Part shown: piece by piece, positions 36,833 to 47,978 of the stretch | How positions within the stretch are numbered: the first letter of the stretch is position 1 | Layout of the letters: each line of letters opens with the position of its first letter | Assembly: GCA_013215505.1 (NCBI GenBank) | Contig: JABSQZ010000014.1 | Coordinates: 62,001-126,000 of the forward strand | DNA from: Oceanospirillaceae bacterium | GTDB taxonomy: Bacteria; Pseudomonadota; Gammaproteobacteria; Pseudomonadales; Balneatricaceae | Direction: 5' to 3' | DNA length: 64,000 bases | The notes under the pieces: model-generated | Seen by the model: only the letters and a program-made list of their open reading frames with translations | What the model was told of the DNA's origin: nothing | Databases searched by the model: none | Position numbers and translations under genes: made by a program

Positions 36833-36840
36833 TTATTATT
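36833..36840 (-). promoter_or_regulatory. AANAANAA motif upstream of aapJ
   Basis: On the minus strand AATAATAA lies 17-24 bases before the aapJ ATG, directly upstream of the AGGA ribosome-binding site (36830-36827). Amino-acid importer mRNAs are common Hfq/Crc targets in pseudomonads. The region is AT-rich, so a chance match is possible. Confidence 0.4.
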
Positions 36841-37432
36841 TGATTCGCCTCGCCTCTCTTCCTCGAAGCGCACTCCAATGTAAGAGTAGTACAGAGCATA
36901 AAAGCCTACCTATAAAAAGTCCATGCTTTAATCCTGCGATTCGTCAACTTTATGCCTTTTTTTTACAACAATTGCACAATTCGCTGTATCAAAACCAACA
37001 AATCGTGTGTTTTTTAGGCTTTTTGCTGTTCTGACATTTTTGCTCACAGCTATTATTATTATCCTAAAGCGACAATAATAATTTCATTACCGTTAGTTGA
37101 TCTGTTTATTTTGCAGCGCCAGCTGAACCTTGCCTGAGTATTTCATGGAAATTTCAAGTTATTTTACCGGCAAATACTCCAAAACCAATACACTACAGAC
37201 AGATACCCTTTGTTTTTCTGTATCGCTATAGACTAAATATTTTTAACCGCTGCTTAATCTGCACCTAAAATATAACCAATCACTACACTGGCCCTCACCC
37301 AATACCCCCCCTAAAAACATTCTCTGTTTATTGAAAACAGCTCTGTCAAACAAGATAGGCTTAGGGTAAAAATGACGGCGAATAACCTGATTAACGAGAT
37401 TTCAACAACAGCGATGCTTTTATTATCAGGCA
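36841..37432. other. intergenic region upstream of aapJ
   Basis: This AT-rich stretch should contain the aap promoter, but I cannot fix -35/-10 boxes with confidence. No sigma-54 match was found on the minus strand. A 207-base open frame at 37372-37578 runs across the oad terminator and into oadB and is not credible as a gene. Confidence 0.4.
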
Positions 37433-37458
37433 TAAAAAAGGCTGCAAAAGCAGCCTTT
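37433..37458 (-). terminator. Rho-independent terminator after oadB
   Basis: On the minus strand AAAGGCTGC (37458-37450) pairs with GCAGCCTTT (37445-37437) around a UUUU loop, followed by a U-run (37439-37433). It lies about 37 bases after the oadB stop and closes the oadGAB operon. Confidence 0.85.
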
Positions 37459-37494
37459 AATTATTCACTATTGCCAGGCAATAGATCAGTGTTT

Positions 37495-38796
37495 TTAACC
37501 CACAAACTTAATCATTACACCTGCGGCAACCGCCGAGCCGATAACACCCGCTACGTTTGGACCCATTGCATGCATTAACAAAAAGTTCTGAGAATTCGCT
37601 TCCAGTCCCAATTTATTTGAGACTCTGGCCGCCATTGGCACTGCGGAAACTCCTGCAGAACCAATCAGAGGATTGATTGAATTACCCCCTTCCAGCTTAT
37701 TCAGCAGTTTGGCCATCAATACCCCCATAGCGGTACCAATACAGAATGCAATGATACCTAACACCAATATACCCAAAGTGGTCAGATCTAAAAACTTGTC
37801 CGCCGACAGTTTTGAACCGACTGAAAGTCCCAGGAAAATGGTCACTATATTTATCAGTGCATTCTGCGCGGTATCACTGAGACGATCCACCACTCCACAC
37901 TCGCGCAATAAGTTACCAAAACAGAACATACCCAATAGCGGGGCGGCATCTGGTAATAACATGGCAACTAACAGCAGTAGCACTATAGGAAATAAAATCT
38001 TCTCGATTTTACTCACCTGGCGCAACTGCACCATAGTAATTTTGCGCTCGGCTTCAGTCGTCAGAGCCCGCATAATAGGTGGCTGGATCAATGGCACTAG
38101 TGCCATATAGGAGTATGCCGCCACTGCAATCGCCCCTAACAGATGTGGCGATAACAAACTAGCAACGTAGATGGCTGTGGGACCATCGGCCCCGCCGATA
38201 ATGCCAATTGCCGCAGCGTCCTGGATAGAGAAATCCATCACCCCTATAGTCGTTAAACCGACCGCACCTAATACGGTGGCAAAGATACCAAATTGAGCCG
38301 CTGCGCCTAAAAACAAGGTTTTAGGGTTGGCTAATAAAGGCCCGAAATCGGTCATCGCACCCACACCCATAAATATAATCAGCGGTGCTGCACCTGAAGC
38401 GATTGAAACGTTGTAGAAATTGTACAACATGCCATTGCTATATCCGCCATCTTGCGCTGCCAACACAGCAGCTTGATGGGTAGATGCATTAGAAGTGTGA
38501 TAGGCCTCTGTAATAGACTGCGGATCGGTACTGCTGATACCCAGAGCCGATGACAGATTTGCCAAAATCTCCGGCTGGGCAAAATGCAGCGCATTTTCCA
38601 CCGCGGAGAAAGCTAATCCAGCCTCCGGAATATTGGCGAGAATCCCACCAAAGCCAATAGGCACTAATAATAGTGGTTCGAATTTTTTGTTGATGGCGAG
38701 GTAGAGCAATATTAGCCCTACCACCAACATGATTAACTGACCGGGCTGCAGGTTATAAATACCTGAGGCCAACCAGAGATCGAGAAGCTTGTCCAT
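37495..38796 (-). CDS. oadB: oxaloacetate decarboxylase sodium pump, beta subunit
   Basis: The 433-residue integral membrane protein carries out the decarboxylation of carboxybiotin coupled to sodium export. The family is recognised from [66 protein letters not shown] and [22 protein letters not shown]. Several Asp and Ser residues in these loops form the sodium path. It is co-transcribed with oadA (11-base gap). The complex removes oxaloacetate and pumps sodium, which suits marine conditions. Confidence 0.95.
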   Translation of the reverse strand: MDKLLDLWLASGIYNLQPGQLIMLVVGLILLYLAINKKFEPLLLVPIGFGGILANIPEAGLAFSAVENALHFAQPEILANLSSALGISSTDPQSITEAYHTSNASTHQAAVLAAQDGGYSNGMLYNFYNVSIASGAAPLIIFMGVGAMTDFGPLLANPKTLFLGAAAQFGIFATVLGAVGLTTIGVMDFSIQDAAAIGIIGGADGPTAIYVASLLSPHLLGAIAVAAYSYMALVPLIQPPIMRALTTEAERKITMVQLRQVSKIEKILFPIVLLLLVAMLLPDAAPLLGMFCFGNLLRECGVVDRLSDTAQNALINIVTIFLGLSVGSKLSADKFLDLTTLGILVLGIIAFCIGTAMGVLMAKLLNKLEGGNSINPLIGSAGVSAVPMAARVSNKLGLEANSQNFLLMHAMGPNVAGVIGSAVAAGVMIKFVG

Positions 38797-38807
38797 GATC
38801 TAACGCC

Positions 38808-40583
38808 TTATGCCAAAGTTATCAGTGAATCGCCAACTTGCACAGCATCACCTTCTTTAACATCGACGCTAACCACTGTACCAGAGCGCGCCGCGCGTAC
38901 TTCAGTTTCCATTTTCATCGCTTCTAAAATAACAATCACGTCACCTTCTTCAATGGCATCTCCAACGGAGACTTCAACTTTCCAGATATTACCCGCCAGC
39001 GGAGCTGATACCTCTTCTCCGGCCTTAACCGGCGCTGCTGCAGGTGCTGCGGTAGCTGGCACTATTGCAGAGACATCCCCACCTTCTTTAACTTGCACAA
39101 CATAATCCTGACCATTGACCGAGATTGTGTAAACTTGTGGGCCTGTATTCTTTGTTGTTGCCATGGTCATTGCATCCTCGATTGTTGGTACGGGTTCAAA
39201 AGCATCCGGGTTATTGCGGTTTTCTAAATATTTTAATCCAACTTGCGGGAACAGAGCGTAAATTAATACGTCATCAATCCTGGAGTCTGCAGGTGCTAAC
39301 TCTATGCCTTTTTCTTTGGCCAGTTGCTCTAACTCAACCGTTAAACTATCCATTTCAGATTTCAACAGATCAGCGGGTCTGCAGGTAATAGCTTCTGCGC
39401 CATCTAGCACTTTTAGCTGTAGCTCTTTATTAAAAGCAGCCGGCGCCGCGCCATACTCGCCTTTTAATATCCCCTGTACTTCCTTAGAAATAGTCTTATA
39501 TCGCTCACCTACCAATACGTTGATGACCGCTTGAGTACCGACTATTTGCGAGGTTGGAGTCACCAGTGGAATCAATCCCAAGTCTTCACGCACTCTGGGA
39601 ATTTCCTGTAGTACTTCGTCGAACTTGTCCGCTGCGTTCTGCTCTTTTAGCTGTGCTTCCATGTTGGTCAACATGCCACCTGGAACTTGGGCAATAAGGA
39701 TGCGTGAATCGGTACCGCGCAGCGAGCCTTCAAATTTGGCGTATTTTTTACGTACTTCACGAAAATAAGCCGCTATTTCTGACAGCGCATTGAGATCCAG
39801 ACCTGTGTCTCTGTCTGTTCCCTGCAGTGCCGCCACAATCGATTCTGTAGCAGTGTGCCCGTATGTCATCGCCATGGAGGAGATAGAAGTATCTACCCGA
39901 TCAACACCGGCTTCGATAGCTTTGAGTATCGACATATCTGACAGCCCAGATGTAGCATGTGCGTGCAACTGCACTTCAAGATCTGTCTGCGCTTTTAACC
40001 GAGAGACCAGTTCATAGGCATCATAGGGAACCAAGATACCGGACATATCTTTAATACAAATGGAATCGACCCCTAAATCTTCCAATGATTTAGCGTAATC
40101 TACCCACATTTCAATTGTATGAACTTTACTTTTTGTATAAGAAATAGTGCCCTGCGCGTGTTTGCCAGTGGCCTTAACCGCTTTAATTGCCCGCTCTAAG
40201 TTTCTTGGGTCATTCATCGCATCAAAAATACGGAATACATCGATGCCATTAACTGCTGCACGCTCAACAAATTTATCAACCACATCATCTGCGTAATGCC
40301 GATAACCTAATAAATTCTGTCCTCGTAATAACATTTGCTGTTTAGTATTTGGCATAGCGGCTTTCAGTGAGCGCAGACGATCCCATGGATTTTCGCCGAT
40401 ATAGCGAATACATGAATCAAAAGTTGCTCCACCCCAAGTTTCCAGGGACCAAAAGCCAATGCTATCTAATTTTTCTGCAATAGGTAGCATATCGTCGATA
40501 CGCATACGTGTAGCAAACAGAGACTGGTGTGCATCACGTAGTACAACATCCGTGATACCTAACGGTTTCTTAGCATCTGACAT
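38808..40583 (-). CDS. oadA: oxaloacetate decarboxylase sodium pump, alpha subunit
   Basis: The 591-residue soluble subunit has an N-terminal carboxyltransferase domain ([17 protein letters not shown], with the metal-binding Asp and His of HAHATSGLS) and a conserved PYC_OADA region. An Ala/Pro-rich linker follows, and a C-terminal biotinyl domain carries biotinyl lysine K557 in EAMKMETEV. It transfers carboxyl from oxaloacetate to biotin, which then moves to OadB. It lies between oadG and oadB in the usual gamma-alpha-beta order. Confidence 0.96.
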   Translation of the reverse strand: MSDAKKPLGITDVVLRDAHQSLFATRMRIDDMLPIAEKLDSIGFWSLETWGGATFDSCIRYIGENPWDRLRSLKAAMPNTKQQMLLRGQNLLGYRHYADDVVDKFVERAAVNGIDVFRIFDAMNDPRNLERAIKAVKATGKHAQGTISYTKSKVHTIEMWVDYAKSLEDLGVDSICIKDMSGILVPYDAYELVSRLKAQTDLEVQLHAHATSGLSDMSILKAIEAGVDRVDTSISSMAMTYGHTATESIVAALQGTDRDTGLDLNALSEIAAYFREVRKKYAKFEGSLRGTDSRILIAQVPGGMLTNMEAQLKEQNAADKFDEVLQEIPRVREDLGLIPLVTPTSQIVGTQAVINVLVGERYKTISKEVQGILKGEYGAAPAAFNKELQLKVLDGAEAITCRPADLLKSEMDSLTVELEQLAKEKGIELAPADSRIDDVLIYALFPQVGLKYLENRNNPDAFEPVPTIEDAMTMATTKNTGPQVYTISVNGQDYVVQVKEGGDVSAIVPATAAPAAAPVKAGEEVSAPLAGNIWKVEVSVGDAIEEGDVIVILEAMKMETEVRAARSGTVVSVDVKEGDAVQVGDSLITLA

Positions 40584-40652
40584 CTTTACAAGGCCTTTTT
40601 TTATGACACGGTTTAATTTAATTCTTAGAAATATTTACTCTAATTTTTCACA

Positions 40653-40895
40653 CTAAGATCGGTACTGATGTACAGCAGCAGTAATCACTGCAACTAACTC
40701 ATCGTCGGTAGCAGCTGCTACAGGGGCAGCATTCCTGCGCACCTTTTTCAACGGCGCTACAGCAACAGGTGCAAATTTCACAACCAGTTTGGACATCAGC
40801 ATCGTCACTCCCACTAACAGTGTGAGAAATACAAATACAAAGCCCATGCCAAAAACCATCAATGACAATCCCTGTGAAATAAGACTTTCTTCCAT
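40653..40895 (-). CDS. oadG: oxaloacetate decarboxylase sodium pump, gamma subunit
   Basis: The 80-residue protein has one membrane segment (residues about 9-35, GLSLMVFGMGFVFVFLTLLV) and an Ala/Val-rich soluble tail, matching the OadG size and shape. The gamma subunit assembles the alpha and beta subunits. A good ribosome-binding site (AGGAG) precedes the start. It is first in the operon, 69 bases before oadA. Confidence 0.9.
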   Translation of the reverse strand: MEESLISQGLSLMVFGMGFVFVFLTLLVGVTMLMSKLVVKFAPVAVAPLKKVRRNAAPVAAATDDELVAVITAAVHQYRS

Positions 40896-41124
40896 CGCTA
40901 GCTTCTCCTAAAAATGATTTTTTGTTTTAAATGAGCAAAACACCAGCCAGGCTTTCTGTCGAGTATTGCTGATATTTTCTATAAAACGCGGCTAATTAAA
41001 CCCGAAAATGACAAATTTGGCAACCACTTATAGGCAGTTGATTATTCTAAATTGGATATTGTCGACAATTATAATTGCTCTTATCTGCCTTATTATCGAT
41101 CAATATCCCCTTGACTTACAGCCC

Positions 41125-42579
41125 TTACTCAGGCCTAAATACTTTAACATTAAGCAAGCCTTTTTCCTGCAGGCTCTGCGCATGTAACTGGCTCATAATC
41201 CCCTTTTCACAGTAGAGTAGGTATTCGTATTCATCACTCCAGTGCTGCATCTGTGTTTCCAACTCATAAAAAGGCGTCAACAGTATTTCGCAGCCGGGCA
41301 TATTCAACGGCTTCTTTTCCTGTTCATGAGGTGCGCGGATATCCACTATTTTTTGCATACTGGAAACTTTGCTCAAAGTTTCAATCTGCTGCTGCGCCTG
41401 CAAGTTCTTAACTATGTCATCAATTTTCGAGGTCCGGGTCTGCTCCAGCGCTCTATCGAGGATAGACATATCTAGATTTAACTCTTCAGCTTCGACCTTT
41501 TCAAGTTTTGCCCTAGTGGTGGGACGATCCGAAATAACCCCGCAGTACTCGGGGATAGACGCCACCAAATCAAAACAACCCAAGGCTTTAGTCTTATCGA
41601 CTATCTCTTGCTTATCGGTAGTGATTAGCGGGCGGAAAATCACCTTAGTGGTCGCTCTGTCTATGACTGCCAAATTGGGAATGGTCTGGCTAGACACCTG
41701 AGCGATGCTCTCTCCTGTCACCAGCGCATCTATCTTCATAAAATCAGCTACTTTTTCGGCCGCACGCATCATCTGTCGCTTCAGCACTACCCCCATAAAT
41801 GAGTGGTGTACATTTTGTAGGATATCGCCGACTACTTCAGAGAAAGGTACACTGATGAATTTGACCCGGGCACAGGAACCGTATTCCTGCCATAAATGCA
41901 GTGCTACTTGTTCAACACCCATCTGATGGGCTTTACCGCCTAAGTTAAAAAACAGAAAATGGGTTTTAGAACCGCGACGCATCGTCATGTAAGATGAAAC
42001 TACCGAATCGAACCCTCCGGAGATCAGCGACAGCACCGGCTCTTGTGTCCCCAGCGGATATCCGCCCAAACCTTTGTGAATTTCATTAAAGACGAATAAC
42101 TTTTGATCGCGCACTTCCAGATCCACATACAGCTGGGGAGTTTTGACATCCACGCCATTGGTGTCAGCGTGCTCTAATAGACCGCCGCCTATATAGCGCT
42201 CCAGATCTATTGATTTAAATTCGTGTTTACCAGAGCGTTTCACTCGCACTTTGAACGTTTGACCCACAAGACGCTCTCTATAGGCTTGCAGAGTGTGCTC
42301 AAAAGCTTCGTGAAAAGAACCCAGCGGATACTCTTGCACTTCGATAAAGGAATGAATACCTGGAGCTTGAGCCATTATTTTACAAACCCCGGCTCGGTGC
42401 TGAATTTTTTCCTCAGGTAATACAACTTCCAATTTATCCCAAAACAAACTCACCCGAATGTCATCATCCAGGCGCCTCATCACTATCTGTAAATTATTCT
42501 GCAGACGCTGGATAAAACGCTTGCGCACAGGACGGCTTTTAATGGTTATTTCAGGGAACAGTTTTACGATAAATTTCAT
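41125..42579 (-). CDS. thiI: tRNA 4-thiouridine synthase with rhodanese domain
   Basis: The 484-residue protein has an N-terminal ferredoxin-like and THUMP region, a PP-loop ATPase motif SGGFDSVVSS, and a C-terminal rhodanese domain whose persulfide cysteine is C457 in LLYCEKGIMS. ThiI makes s4U8 in tRNA and, in many gammaproteobacteria with this C-terminal domain, also supplies sulfur for the thiamine thiazole. The long form including rhodanese is complete. It is a stand-alone gene. Confidence 0.95.
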   Translation of the reverse strand: MKFIVKLFPEITIKSRPVRKRFIQRLQNNLQIVMRRLDDDIRVSLFWDKLEVVLPEEKIQHRAGVCKIMAQAPGIHSFIEVQEYPLGSFHEAFEHTLQAYRERLVGQTFKVRVKRSGKHEFKSIDLERYIGGGLLEHADTNGVDVKTPQLYVDLEVRDQKLFVFNEIHKGLGGYPLGTQEPVLSLISGGFDSVVSSYMTMRRGSKTHFLFFNLGGKAHQMGVEQVALHLWQEYGSCARVKFISVPFSEVVGDILQNVHHSFMGVVLKRQMMRAAEKVADFMKIDALVTGESIAQVSSQTIPNLAVIDRATTKVIFRPLITTDKQEIVDKTKALGCFDLVASIPEYCGVISDRPTTRAKLEKVEAEELNLDMSILDRALEQTRTSKIDDIVKNLQAQQQIETLSKVSSMQKIVDIRAPHEQEKKPLNMPGCEILLTPFYELETQMQHWSDEYEYLLYCEKGIMSQLHAQSLQEKGLLNVKVFRPE

Positions 42580-42904
42580 AGTAGTTTCACGGTTTAGATA
42601 AATTTTAGGCGCTTATTTTAAAAGTTTGACCAGACAATTAGAAGCAATTAATTCTTTTACTACCAAGAATATCTAATATTAAAAATAGCATAGTTCAGAC
42701 TGTTGCTTAACAGGAAGAGTAGTACCCGCTTGCAAAGCCTTTATTGCCCATTGCAGCCAGCTTAAATCCAGCGCCAGAGACTTTAATTAAACCGCACACA
42801 TCAAACAGCAGAGGCTAACAATTTAATCCTCCCAAGATCAAAGACTGCCTACCGGAATAAGGACCTGACTACAGAGCACTGCTCTGTTTGCGCGGCTTAC
42901 TGTA
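42580..42904. other. intergenic region upstream of thiI
   Basis: AT-rich near thiI, with no supported gene. Short open frames at 42869-43189 run across the tRNA-associated repeat and have no family. I see no clear riboswitch or terminator. Confidence 0.4.
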
Positions 42905-42965
42905 GATACAAAACAGCCCCGATGTTAGCCAGTGCTCTGATGCTTGAATATAAAGGACGATGAAG
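42905..42965 (-). repeat. decayed copy of the tRNA-Ser 3' flank and terminator
   Basis: This 61-base stretch is a close copy of 43131-43191 (same GATACAAAA…CCCCGATGTTAG…TTGAATATAAA framework) but its terminator stem is broken and the tRNA-end part (GGACGATGAAG) differs mostly by transitions from the intact GGCGGTGAGGG. It looks like the end of a decayed second tRNA-Ser gene or a duplication scar. Confidence 0.65.
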
Positions 42966-43060
42966 ATGCACTCGGGATTACTCATCGCTGCGCTCTTCGC
43001 CCTTCGGGTCGTTGCACAAAGACGCAACGCTGGCTCGACTCGAACCCTGGCGGGAGATTG

Positions 43061-43105
43061 CCTGCAGGGATGCAGGTACTTAGGATTTGTCGGGAACAAA
43101 ATCCT
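43061..43105. repeat. two hairpins in the tRNA-Ser repeat spacer
   Basis: CCTGCA (43061-43066) and TGCAGG (43071-43076) form a stem with a GGGA loop. AGGATTT (43082-43088) and AAATCCT (43099-43105) form a second. They lie between the two direct-repeat copies and suggest a dispersed or mobile structured element, now small. Confidence 0.5.
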
Positions 43106-43130
43106 GCTCACCCTCCCGGGGATTCCTCCA

Positions 43131-43162
43131 GATACAAAAAAGCCCCGATGTTAGTCGAGGCT
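43131..43162 (-). terminator. terminator of tRNA-Ser
   Basis: On the minus strand AGCCTCGA pairs with TCGGGGCT (with one mismatch-type position) and is followed by TTTTTT, 20 or so bases after the tRNA 3' end. It forms part of the 61-base direct repeat (copy at 42905). Confidence 0.7.
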
Positions 43163-43180
43163 CTGATGTTTGAATATAAA

Positions 43181-43270
43181 TGGCGGTGAGGGAGGGATTC
43201 GAACCCTCGATAGAGTCTCCCCTATACACCCTTAGCAGGGGCGCGCCTTCAGCCACTCGGCCACCTCACC
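43181..43270 (-). tRNA. tRNA-Ser (anticodon GCU)
   Basis: Read on the minus strand, the gene starts GGTGAGGTGGCCGAGTGG (acceptor strand and D-arm) and has an anticodon loop CTGCTAA with anticodon GCT (plus-strand 43234-43236). It has a long class II variable arm, a T-arm with GGTTCGAATCC, the matching acceptor strand CCTCACC, discriminator G and encoded CCA. The 90-base length fits tRNA-Ser, decoding AGC/AGU. csrA lies just upstream, as in Pseudomonas. Confidence 0.97.
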
Positions 43271-43346
43271 TCAAGAGGCGCACACTATACAAGACTGATT
43301 TTAAAATAGAAACCCTTAATGAATAATTATTTTAAAATAAGTTCTT

Positions 43347-43529
43347 TTAGCTGTTTTGCTCCGCCTTTTCTCTTTGAATACGTTGGTAAATTTCCTCACG
43401 ATGCACTGAAACATCTTTGGGGGCATCAACACCTATACGGACTTGATTGCCTTTGATACCTAATACGGTGACAGTAACTTCATCACCTATCATCAGTGTT
43501 TCACCAACACGACGAGTAAGTATTAACAT
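43347..43529 (-). CDS. csrA: carbon storage regulator CsrA/RsmA
   Basis: The 60-residue RNA-binding dimer recognises GGA motifs in mRNA leaders and controls translation and stability. The whole family pattern is seen: [31 protein letters not shown] and the key Arg in [10 protein letters not shown]. An AGGAGA ribosome-binding site precedes the ATG. It sits downstream of alaS and lysC, the common order in gammaproteobacteria. Confidence 0.98.
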   Translation of the reverse strand: MLILTRRVGETLMIGDEVTVTVLGIKGNQVRIGVDAPKDVSVHREEIYQRIQREKAEQNS

Positions 43530-43649
43530 TAGTAAGATCTCCTATTAATCTTTAAAAGCACGCAAATCAAAAGTCCATTAATCCATTAACTTACAACAAT
43601 TGATGTGCGCTAAAGCTTGCAATTACTATAAAGCAAACGCATTACTGCG

Positions 43650-44885
43650 TCATTCACTGATTGTGTCATTTCGGCCTAACTCGAAAGCCGAATGTAATGA
43701 CCTAACAGCCAATTCCAAATATTTTTCTGCCAGCACCACTGACACTTTAATTTCCGATGTAGAGATCATCTGAATATTGATATTCTCAGAAGCTAGAGCA
43801 TCAAACATCTTTGTGGCCACACCGGCGTGTGAGCGCATTCCTACACCGACTATAGAGACTTTGGCAATCTTGTTATCACCTTTTACTTCTCGGGCCTGTA
43901 ACTGCTTAGCAGTGCGCTGTAATACCGCCTTTGCCTGATCAAAATCATTGCGGTGTACCGTAAAGGTGAAATCGGTGCTCTGATCTTCGGCGACATTTTG
44001 CAAGATCATATCGACTTCAATATTCGCCTGGCTAATAGGCCCAAGAATTTTCGACGCTACACCTGGGATATCGGGCACACCCATGATCGTTAATTTAGCT
44101 TCATCTCGGTTAAAAGCTATACCTGATATTACCGGCTTTTCCACTTTGTCATCATCCTCTATGGTTATCAACGTACCGGGGCCCTCTTTAAAGCTGGACA
44201 ACACCCGTAGCGGCACCTTGTATTTACCTGCAAATTCAACTGCACGTATCTGTAAAATTTTTGATCCCAGACTGGCCATTTCCAGCATTTCTTCAAAGGT
44301 AATTTCCGATAACCTCTGCGCCCCTTCAACCACTCTGGGATCCGTCGTATAGACCCCGTCTACATCGGTATATATCTGGCACTCATCAGCCTTCAGTGCC
44401 GCCGCCAACGCAACTCCGGTGGTATCGGAGCCACCACGCCCTAAGGTGGTAATATTATCGTGCTGGTCGGCTCCCTGAAAGCCTGCAACGACGACGACTA
44501 TACCCGCGTCCAAATCATCGCGGATTTTTTGCACATCAATATCTTCGATACGCGCTTTGCCATGACTGTTATCCGTCAGTATCCTCACCTGACTACCCGT
44601 GTAGGACCTCACTTTTAGCCCCTGGTGCTCTAGCGCCATAGACATCAAAGCGATAGTCACTTGCTCACCGGTCGCTAATAGCACATCCATCTCCCGGGGA
44701 GACGGGACAACTTGCATTTCTTTTGCCAGGGCGATTAAGCGGTTGGTTTCACCACTCATCGCCGACACTGTGACTACAATGTCATGACCTTGGTCCTTAA
44801 AACCTTTGACTTTTTTGGCTACTGCCTGAATACGCTCAACAGAGCCTACCGAAGTACCGCCGTATTTCTGTACATATAGAGCCAT
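43650..44885 (-). CDS. lysC: aspartate kinase
   Basis: The 411-residue monofunctional aspartokinase phosphorylates aspartate, the first step to lysine, threonine, methionine and diaminopimelate. It has the kinase motif YVQKYGGTSVGS, the TLGRGGSDTTGVALA segment and two C-terminal ACT domains (IMGVPDIPGVASKIL and VSIVGVGMRSHAGVATKMF) that mediate feedback inhibition. It lies 78 bases after alaS, probably in the same transcript. No lysine riboswitch fits in that short gap. Confidence 0.97.
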   Translation of the reverse strand: MALYVQKYGGTSVGSVERIQAVAKKVKGFKDQGHDIVVTVSAMSGETNRLIALAKEMQVVPSPREMDVLLATGEQVTIALMSMALEHQGLKVRSYTGSQVRILTDNSHGKARIEDIDVQKIRDDLDAGIVVVVAGFQGADQHDNITTLGRGGSDTTGVALAAALKADECQIYTDVDGVYTTDPRVVEGAQRLSEITFEEMLEMASLGSKILQIRAVEFAGKYKVPLRVLSSFKEGPGTLITIEDDDKVEKPVISGIAFNRDEAKLTIMGVPDIPGVASKILGPISQANIEVDMILQNVAEDQSTDFTFTVHRNDFDQAKAVLQRTAKQLQAREVKGDNKIAKVSIVGVGMRSHAGVATKMFDALASENINIQMISTSEIKVSVVLAEKYLELAVRSLHSAFELGRNDTISE

Positions 44886-44963
44886 CGCTGCTGCTCTCTC
44901 CGTCTATTACTCATACCATTAAAACCGACCCGACAGAAACACTGCCGAGCCATAAATAAGCCA

Positions 44964-47567
44964 CTACAGCTGCTTTAAATCAGCCAACAGTGCATCCAGC
45001 GCCGCGGGAAGTGCCGCTGCATCCGTACCGCCACCTTGGGCCATATCCGGCCGGCCACCGCCTTTACCTGAAACTTTCGCCGATAATTCGCGAATGATAT
45101 CCCCCGCTTTCAGCTTGTTAGTCAGCTCCTTGCTGACCCCCGCCACCAGAGAAACCCGACCTTCAGCTACGGCTGCCAGCACCACGACGGCATTTCCCAG
45201 CTTATCTCGTAACTGTTCTACTGTAGCTCGCAATGATTTAGGATCAACATCTTGCAGTGTTTCAACCAATACATTGACACCATTGATTTGCTGCGCATTA
45301 TTAATCAGCTGTGCACCTTTCGCGGCCGACATCTGATTTTTTAGCTGCTCGATTTCCTTTTCCAGTGAGCGGTTCTTATCGGCGAGTCCTTTAACTTTAT
45401 CTAGCACCATATCCCTCGGGCCTTTCACCAGTGAGGCAATCTGCGACAATTGCTTATCTATGCTGCACACTAGTTTTAACGCACCCAAGCCAGTCACCGC
45501 TTCAATACGACGCACACCTGAGGCAATCCCCCCCTCAGATTTAATTTTCAGCAAGGCTATGTCACCGGTGCGCTGCACATGAGTACCACCACACAACTCA
45601 ATCGAGAAGCTATCGGTGCCCATACTCACTACCCGCACTTGTTCAGAGTATTTTTCTCCGAATAGCGCCTGCGCACCTAATGCTTTGGCAGCAGTGATAT
45701 CCATTTCCCGGGTAATAACAGCTGTGTTATCCATTACTTGCTGATTAACTATAGCTTCAACTTCACTAATCTGCTCTTCAGTGACCGCCTCGAAATGAGA
45801 AAAATCAAAACGCAACTTTTCTGGATCAACTAGAGATCCCTTTTGCTGTACATGATCACCTACTACTCTCCTCAGCGCTTCGTGCAGCAGATGGGTTGCC
45901 GAGTGGTTTAAAGCACAAGCCAGTCGCTGAGCCACATCTACTGTTGTGCTCAGTGTCTGACCAACCGTTAACTGACCATTTAACAACTGCCCCTGGTGCA
46001 AATGCAGGTCTCCCTGCTTAGTGCAGTCATCGACCATAAATGACAAGTTTTCAGCACTTAGCACTCCGCTGTCACCTACCTGCCCACCAGATTCTGCATA
46101 GAAAGAGGTACTGTCCAATATAATGGTGGCTTTTTGTCCGGCACTTAAACTGGCAACAGATTCACCCTCAGCCAAAATGGCGATGATAGTTCCGGACCCC
46201 GTGAGGTCTTGGTAGCCACTAAACTCGGTGGTACCTTGAATATCTAGCTTTTCATTGTAATCGCTATTAAATGAGCCCGAAGCTCTGGCGCGTTCACGCT
46301 GGGCCTGCATTTCTAGCTCGAAACCAGGCATATCAATTGACAATTTATTTTCTCTGGCCACATCTGCGGTCAAATCAACCGGAAAGCCATAGGTATCATA
46401 AAGTTTAAAGACCACAGCACCCGGTATTTCACTACCTGCAAGCTTTTTAATTTCCTGCTCTAACAGGCGCATACCATTATCCAACGTTTTAACGAACTGT
46501 TGCTCTTCTTTGAGGATAACTTTCTCAATTTGCCCTTGCAGTGTACGCAATTCAGGATAGGCATCACCCATCTCAATAGCCAGTGCCGCGACTAACTTAT
46601 GAAAGAACACCTCGGTCGCGCCCAGTTTATTACCGTGCCTTATTGCCCGGCGCAATATTCTACGCAACACATAACCACGTCCCTCGTTAGAGGGCAGTAC
46701 ACCGTCGCTAATTAAGAAAGAACAAGAGCGAATATGGTCAGCTACTACCCGCAGTGACTTGGCTTCAAGATCAGCAGTGCCGATAATAGCGGCGGCAGCT
46801 TTTAACAGATTTTGGAATATATCTATCTCGTAGTTACTGTGTACGCCTTGCATGATGGCCGAGACCCGCTCCAGACCTAAACCGGTGTCAATAGAGGGAT
46901 TGGGAAGTTTAGTTTGCACCCCAGCTGCATCGCGATTGAACTCCATAAAGACTAAGTTCCAGATCTCGATATAGCGATCGCCGTCTTCATCTTCGCTGCC
47001 CGGAGGTCCGCCCCACACATCGGCGCCGTGATCAAAAAATATCTCAGTACTAGTGCCGCAGGGACCTGTATCACCCATAGACCAGAAGTTATCATCGCCT
47101 AAGCGTGAAAATCTGCTCATATCTATGCCGATATCATCGCGCCACAAGGCTTCAGCATCTTTGTCGGTATGATGCACAGTGACCCAGAGCTTTTCTTCCG
47201 GCAATTCCAGTACTTTGGTTAAAAACTCCCAGGCAAAACGAATCGCATCAGGCTTAAAATAATCGCCGAAGCTGAAGTTACCGAGCATTTCAAAAAATGT
47301 ATGGTGCCTGGCGGTATAACCAACATTTTCTAAATCGTTGTGCTTGCCACCCGCCCGGACACAGCGCTGGGCAGAGGTCGCTCGGGTATAAGGACGTTTC
47401 TCTTCACCGGTAAAGACATCTTTAAACTGCACCATTCCGGCATTGGTAAAAAGAAGGGTTGGATCATTTCCCGGCACTAAAGAGCTGGAAGGCACAATTT
47501 CATGGCCTTTTTCAGAATAGAACACAAGGAAAGCTTGACGAATTTCGGCACTGGACATGTATTTCAT
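44964..47567 (-). CDS. alaS: alanyl-tRNA synthetase
   Basis: The 867-residue class II synthetase has the motif 2 region ([19 protein letters not shown]), the editing domain zinc motif [11 protein letters not shown] with the distal Cys of ELCGGTHV, and the C-terminal Gly-rich C-Ala segment ([17 protein letters not shown]). All parts for aminoacylation, editing and tRNA binding are present. The length is normal. Confidence 0.98.
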   Translation of the reverse strand: MKYMSSAEIRQAFLVFYSEKGHEIVPSSSLVPGNDPTLLFTNAGMVQFKDVFTGEEKRPYTRATSAQRCVRAGGKHNDLENVGYTARHHTFFEMLGNFSFGDYFKPDAIRFAWEFLTKVLELPEEKLWVTVHHTDKDAEALWRDDIGIDMSRFSRLGDDNFWSMGDTGPCGTSTEIFFDHGADVWGGPPGSEDEDGDRYIEIWNLVFMEFNRDAAGVQTKLPNPSIDTGLGLERVSAIMQGVHSNYEIDIFQNLLKAAAAIIGTADLEAKSLRVVADHIRSCSFLISDGVLPSNEGRGYVLRRILRRAIRHGNKLGATEVFFHKLVAALAIEMGDAYPELRTLQGQIEKVILKEEQQFVKTLDNGMRLLEQEIKKLAGSEIPGAVVFKLYDTYGFPVDLTADVARENKLSIDMPGFELEMQAQRERARASGSFNSDYNEKLDIQGTTEFSGYQDLTGSGTIIAILAEGESVASLSAGQKATIILDSTSFYAESGGQVGDSGVLSAENLSFMVDDCTKQGDLHLHQGQLLNGQLTVGQTLSTTVDVAQRLACALNHSATHLLHEALRRVVGDHVQQKGSLVDPEKLRFDFSHFEAVTEEQISEVEAIVNQQVMDNTAVITREMDITAAKALGAQALFGEKYSEQVRVVSMGTDSFSIELCGGTHVQRTGDIALLKIKSEGGIASGVRRIEAVTGLGALKLVCSIDKQLSQIASLVKGPRDMVLDKVKGLADKNRSLEKEIEQLKNQMSAAKGAQLINNAQQINGVNVLVETLQDVDPKSLRATVEQLRDKLGNAVVVLAAVAEGRVSLVAGVSKELTNKLKAGDIIRELSAKVSGKGGGRPDMAQGGGTDAAALPAALDALLADLKQL

Positions 47568-47978
47568 AACAACGACTTTATTTATCCATAATCTTTATAT
47601 AACAAACACATAGAGAACAGAAGAAATAATCAGAACAGCCACAGGGCTGATTCTCCCGCTCTTTATGCAAAAAAATAGCGGCTCATTATATATCGTGGTT
47701 ATTAATTGTTCGAACTATTTATCAATAATATACGAATCAATTGCAGATTTTTTTAGCAGCAAATTATTAGCAACAAAAGTTATTGTTTAGCACGGCTACC
47801 AGCGCATCTTTACTGGATATGAACAACGATTATTTACATGTATAATTTTATAAGAAGTAGCGACGACAACTGCTTAATGCAACATCGAGCGGAATGAAGT
47901 TTATTGCTTTGGGGGAGGTGATTTTTAGGAAATAATCGGCGACCAGTTAACAGCAGTGAACTAAATACTCAGAGCTGA
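47568..47978. other. intergenic region between recX and alaS
   Basis: About 410 bases, AT-rich, with no supported gene, tRNA or strong terminator. It should hold the alaS promoter. Confidence 0.4.

Noticed and set aside
37372-37578. 68-residue plus-strand open frame near oadB
   Set aside because: It crosses the oadGAB terminator and the oadB 3' end.
42944-43189. two overlapping plus-strand open frames beside tRNA-Ser
   Set aside because: They run through the tRNA-associated direct repeats and hairpins and have no protein family.
43650-44963. lysine riboswitch before lysC
   Set aside because: Only 78 bases separate alaS and lysC, too short for the riboswitch, and no matching structure was seen.
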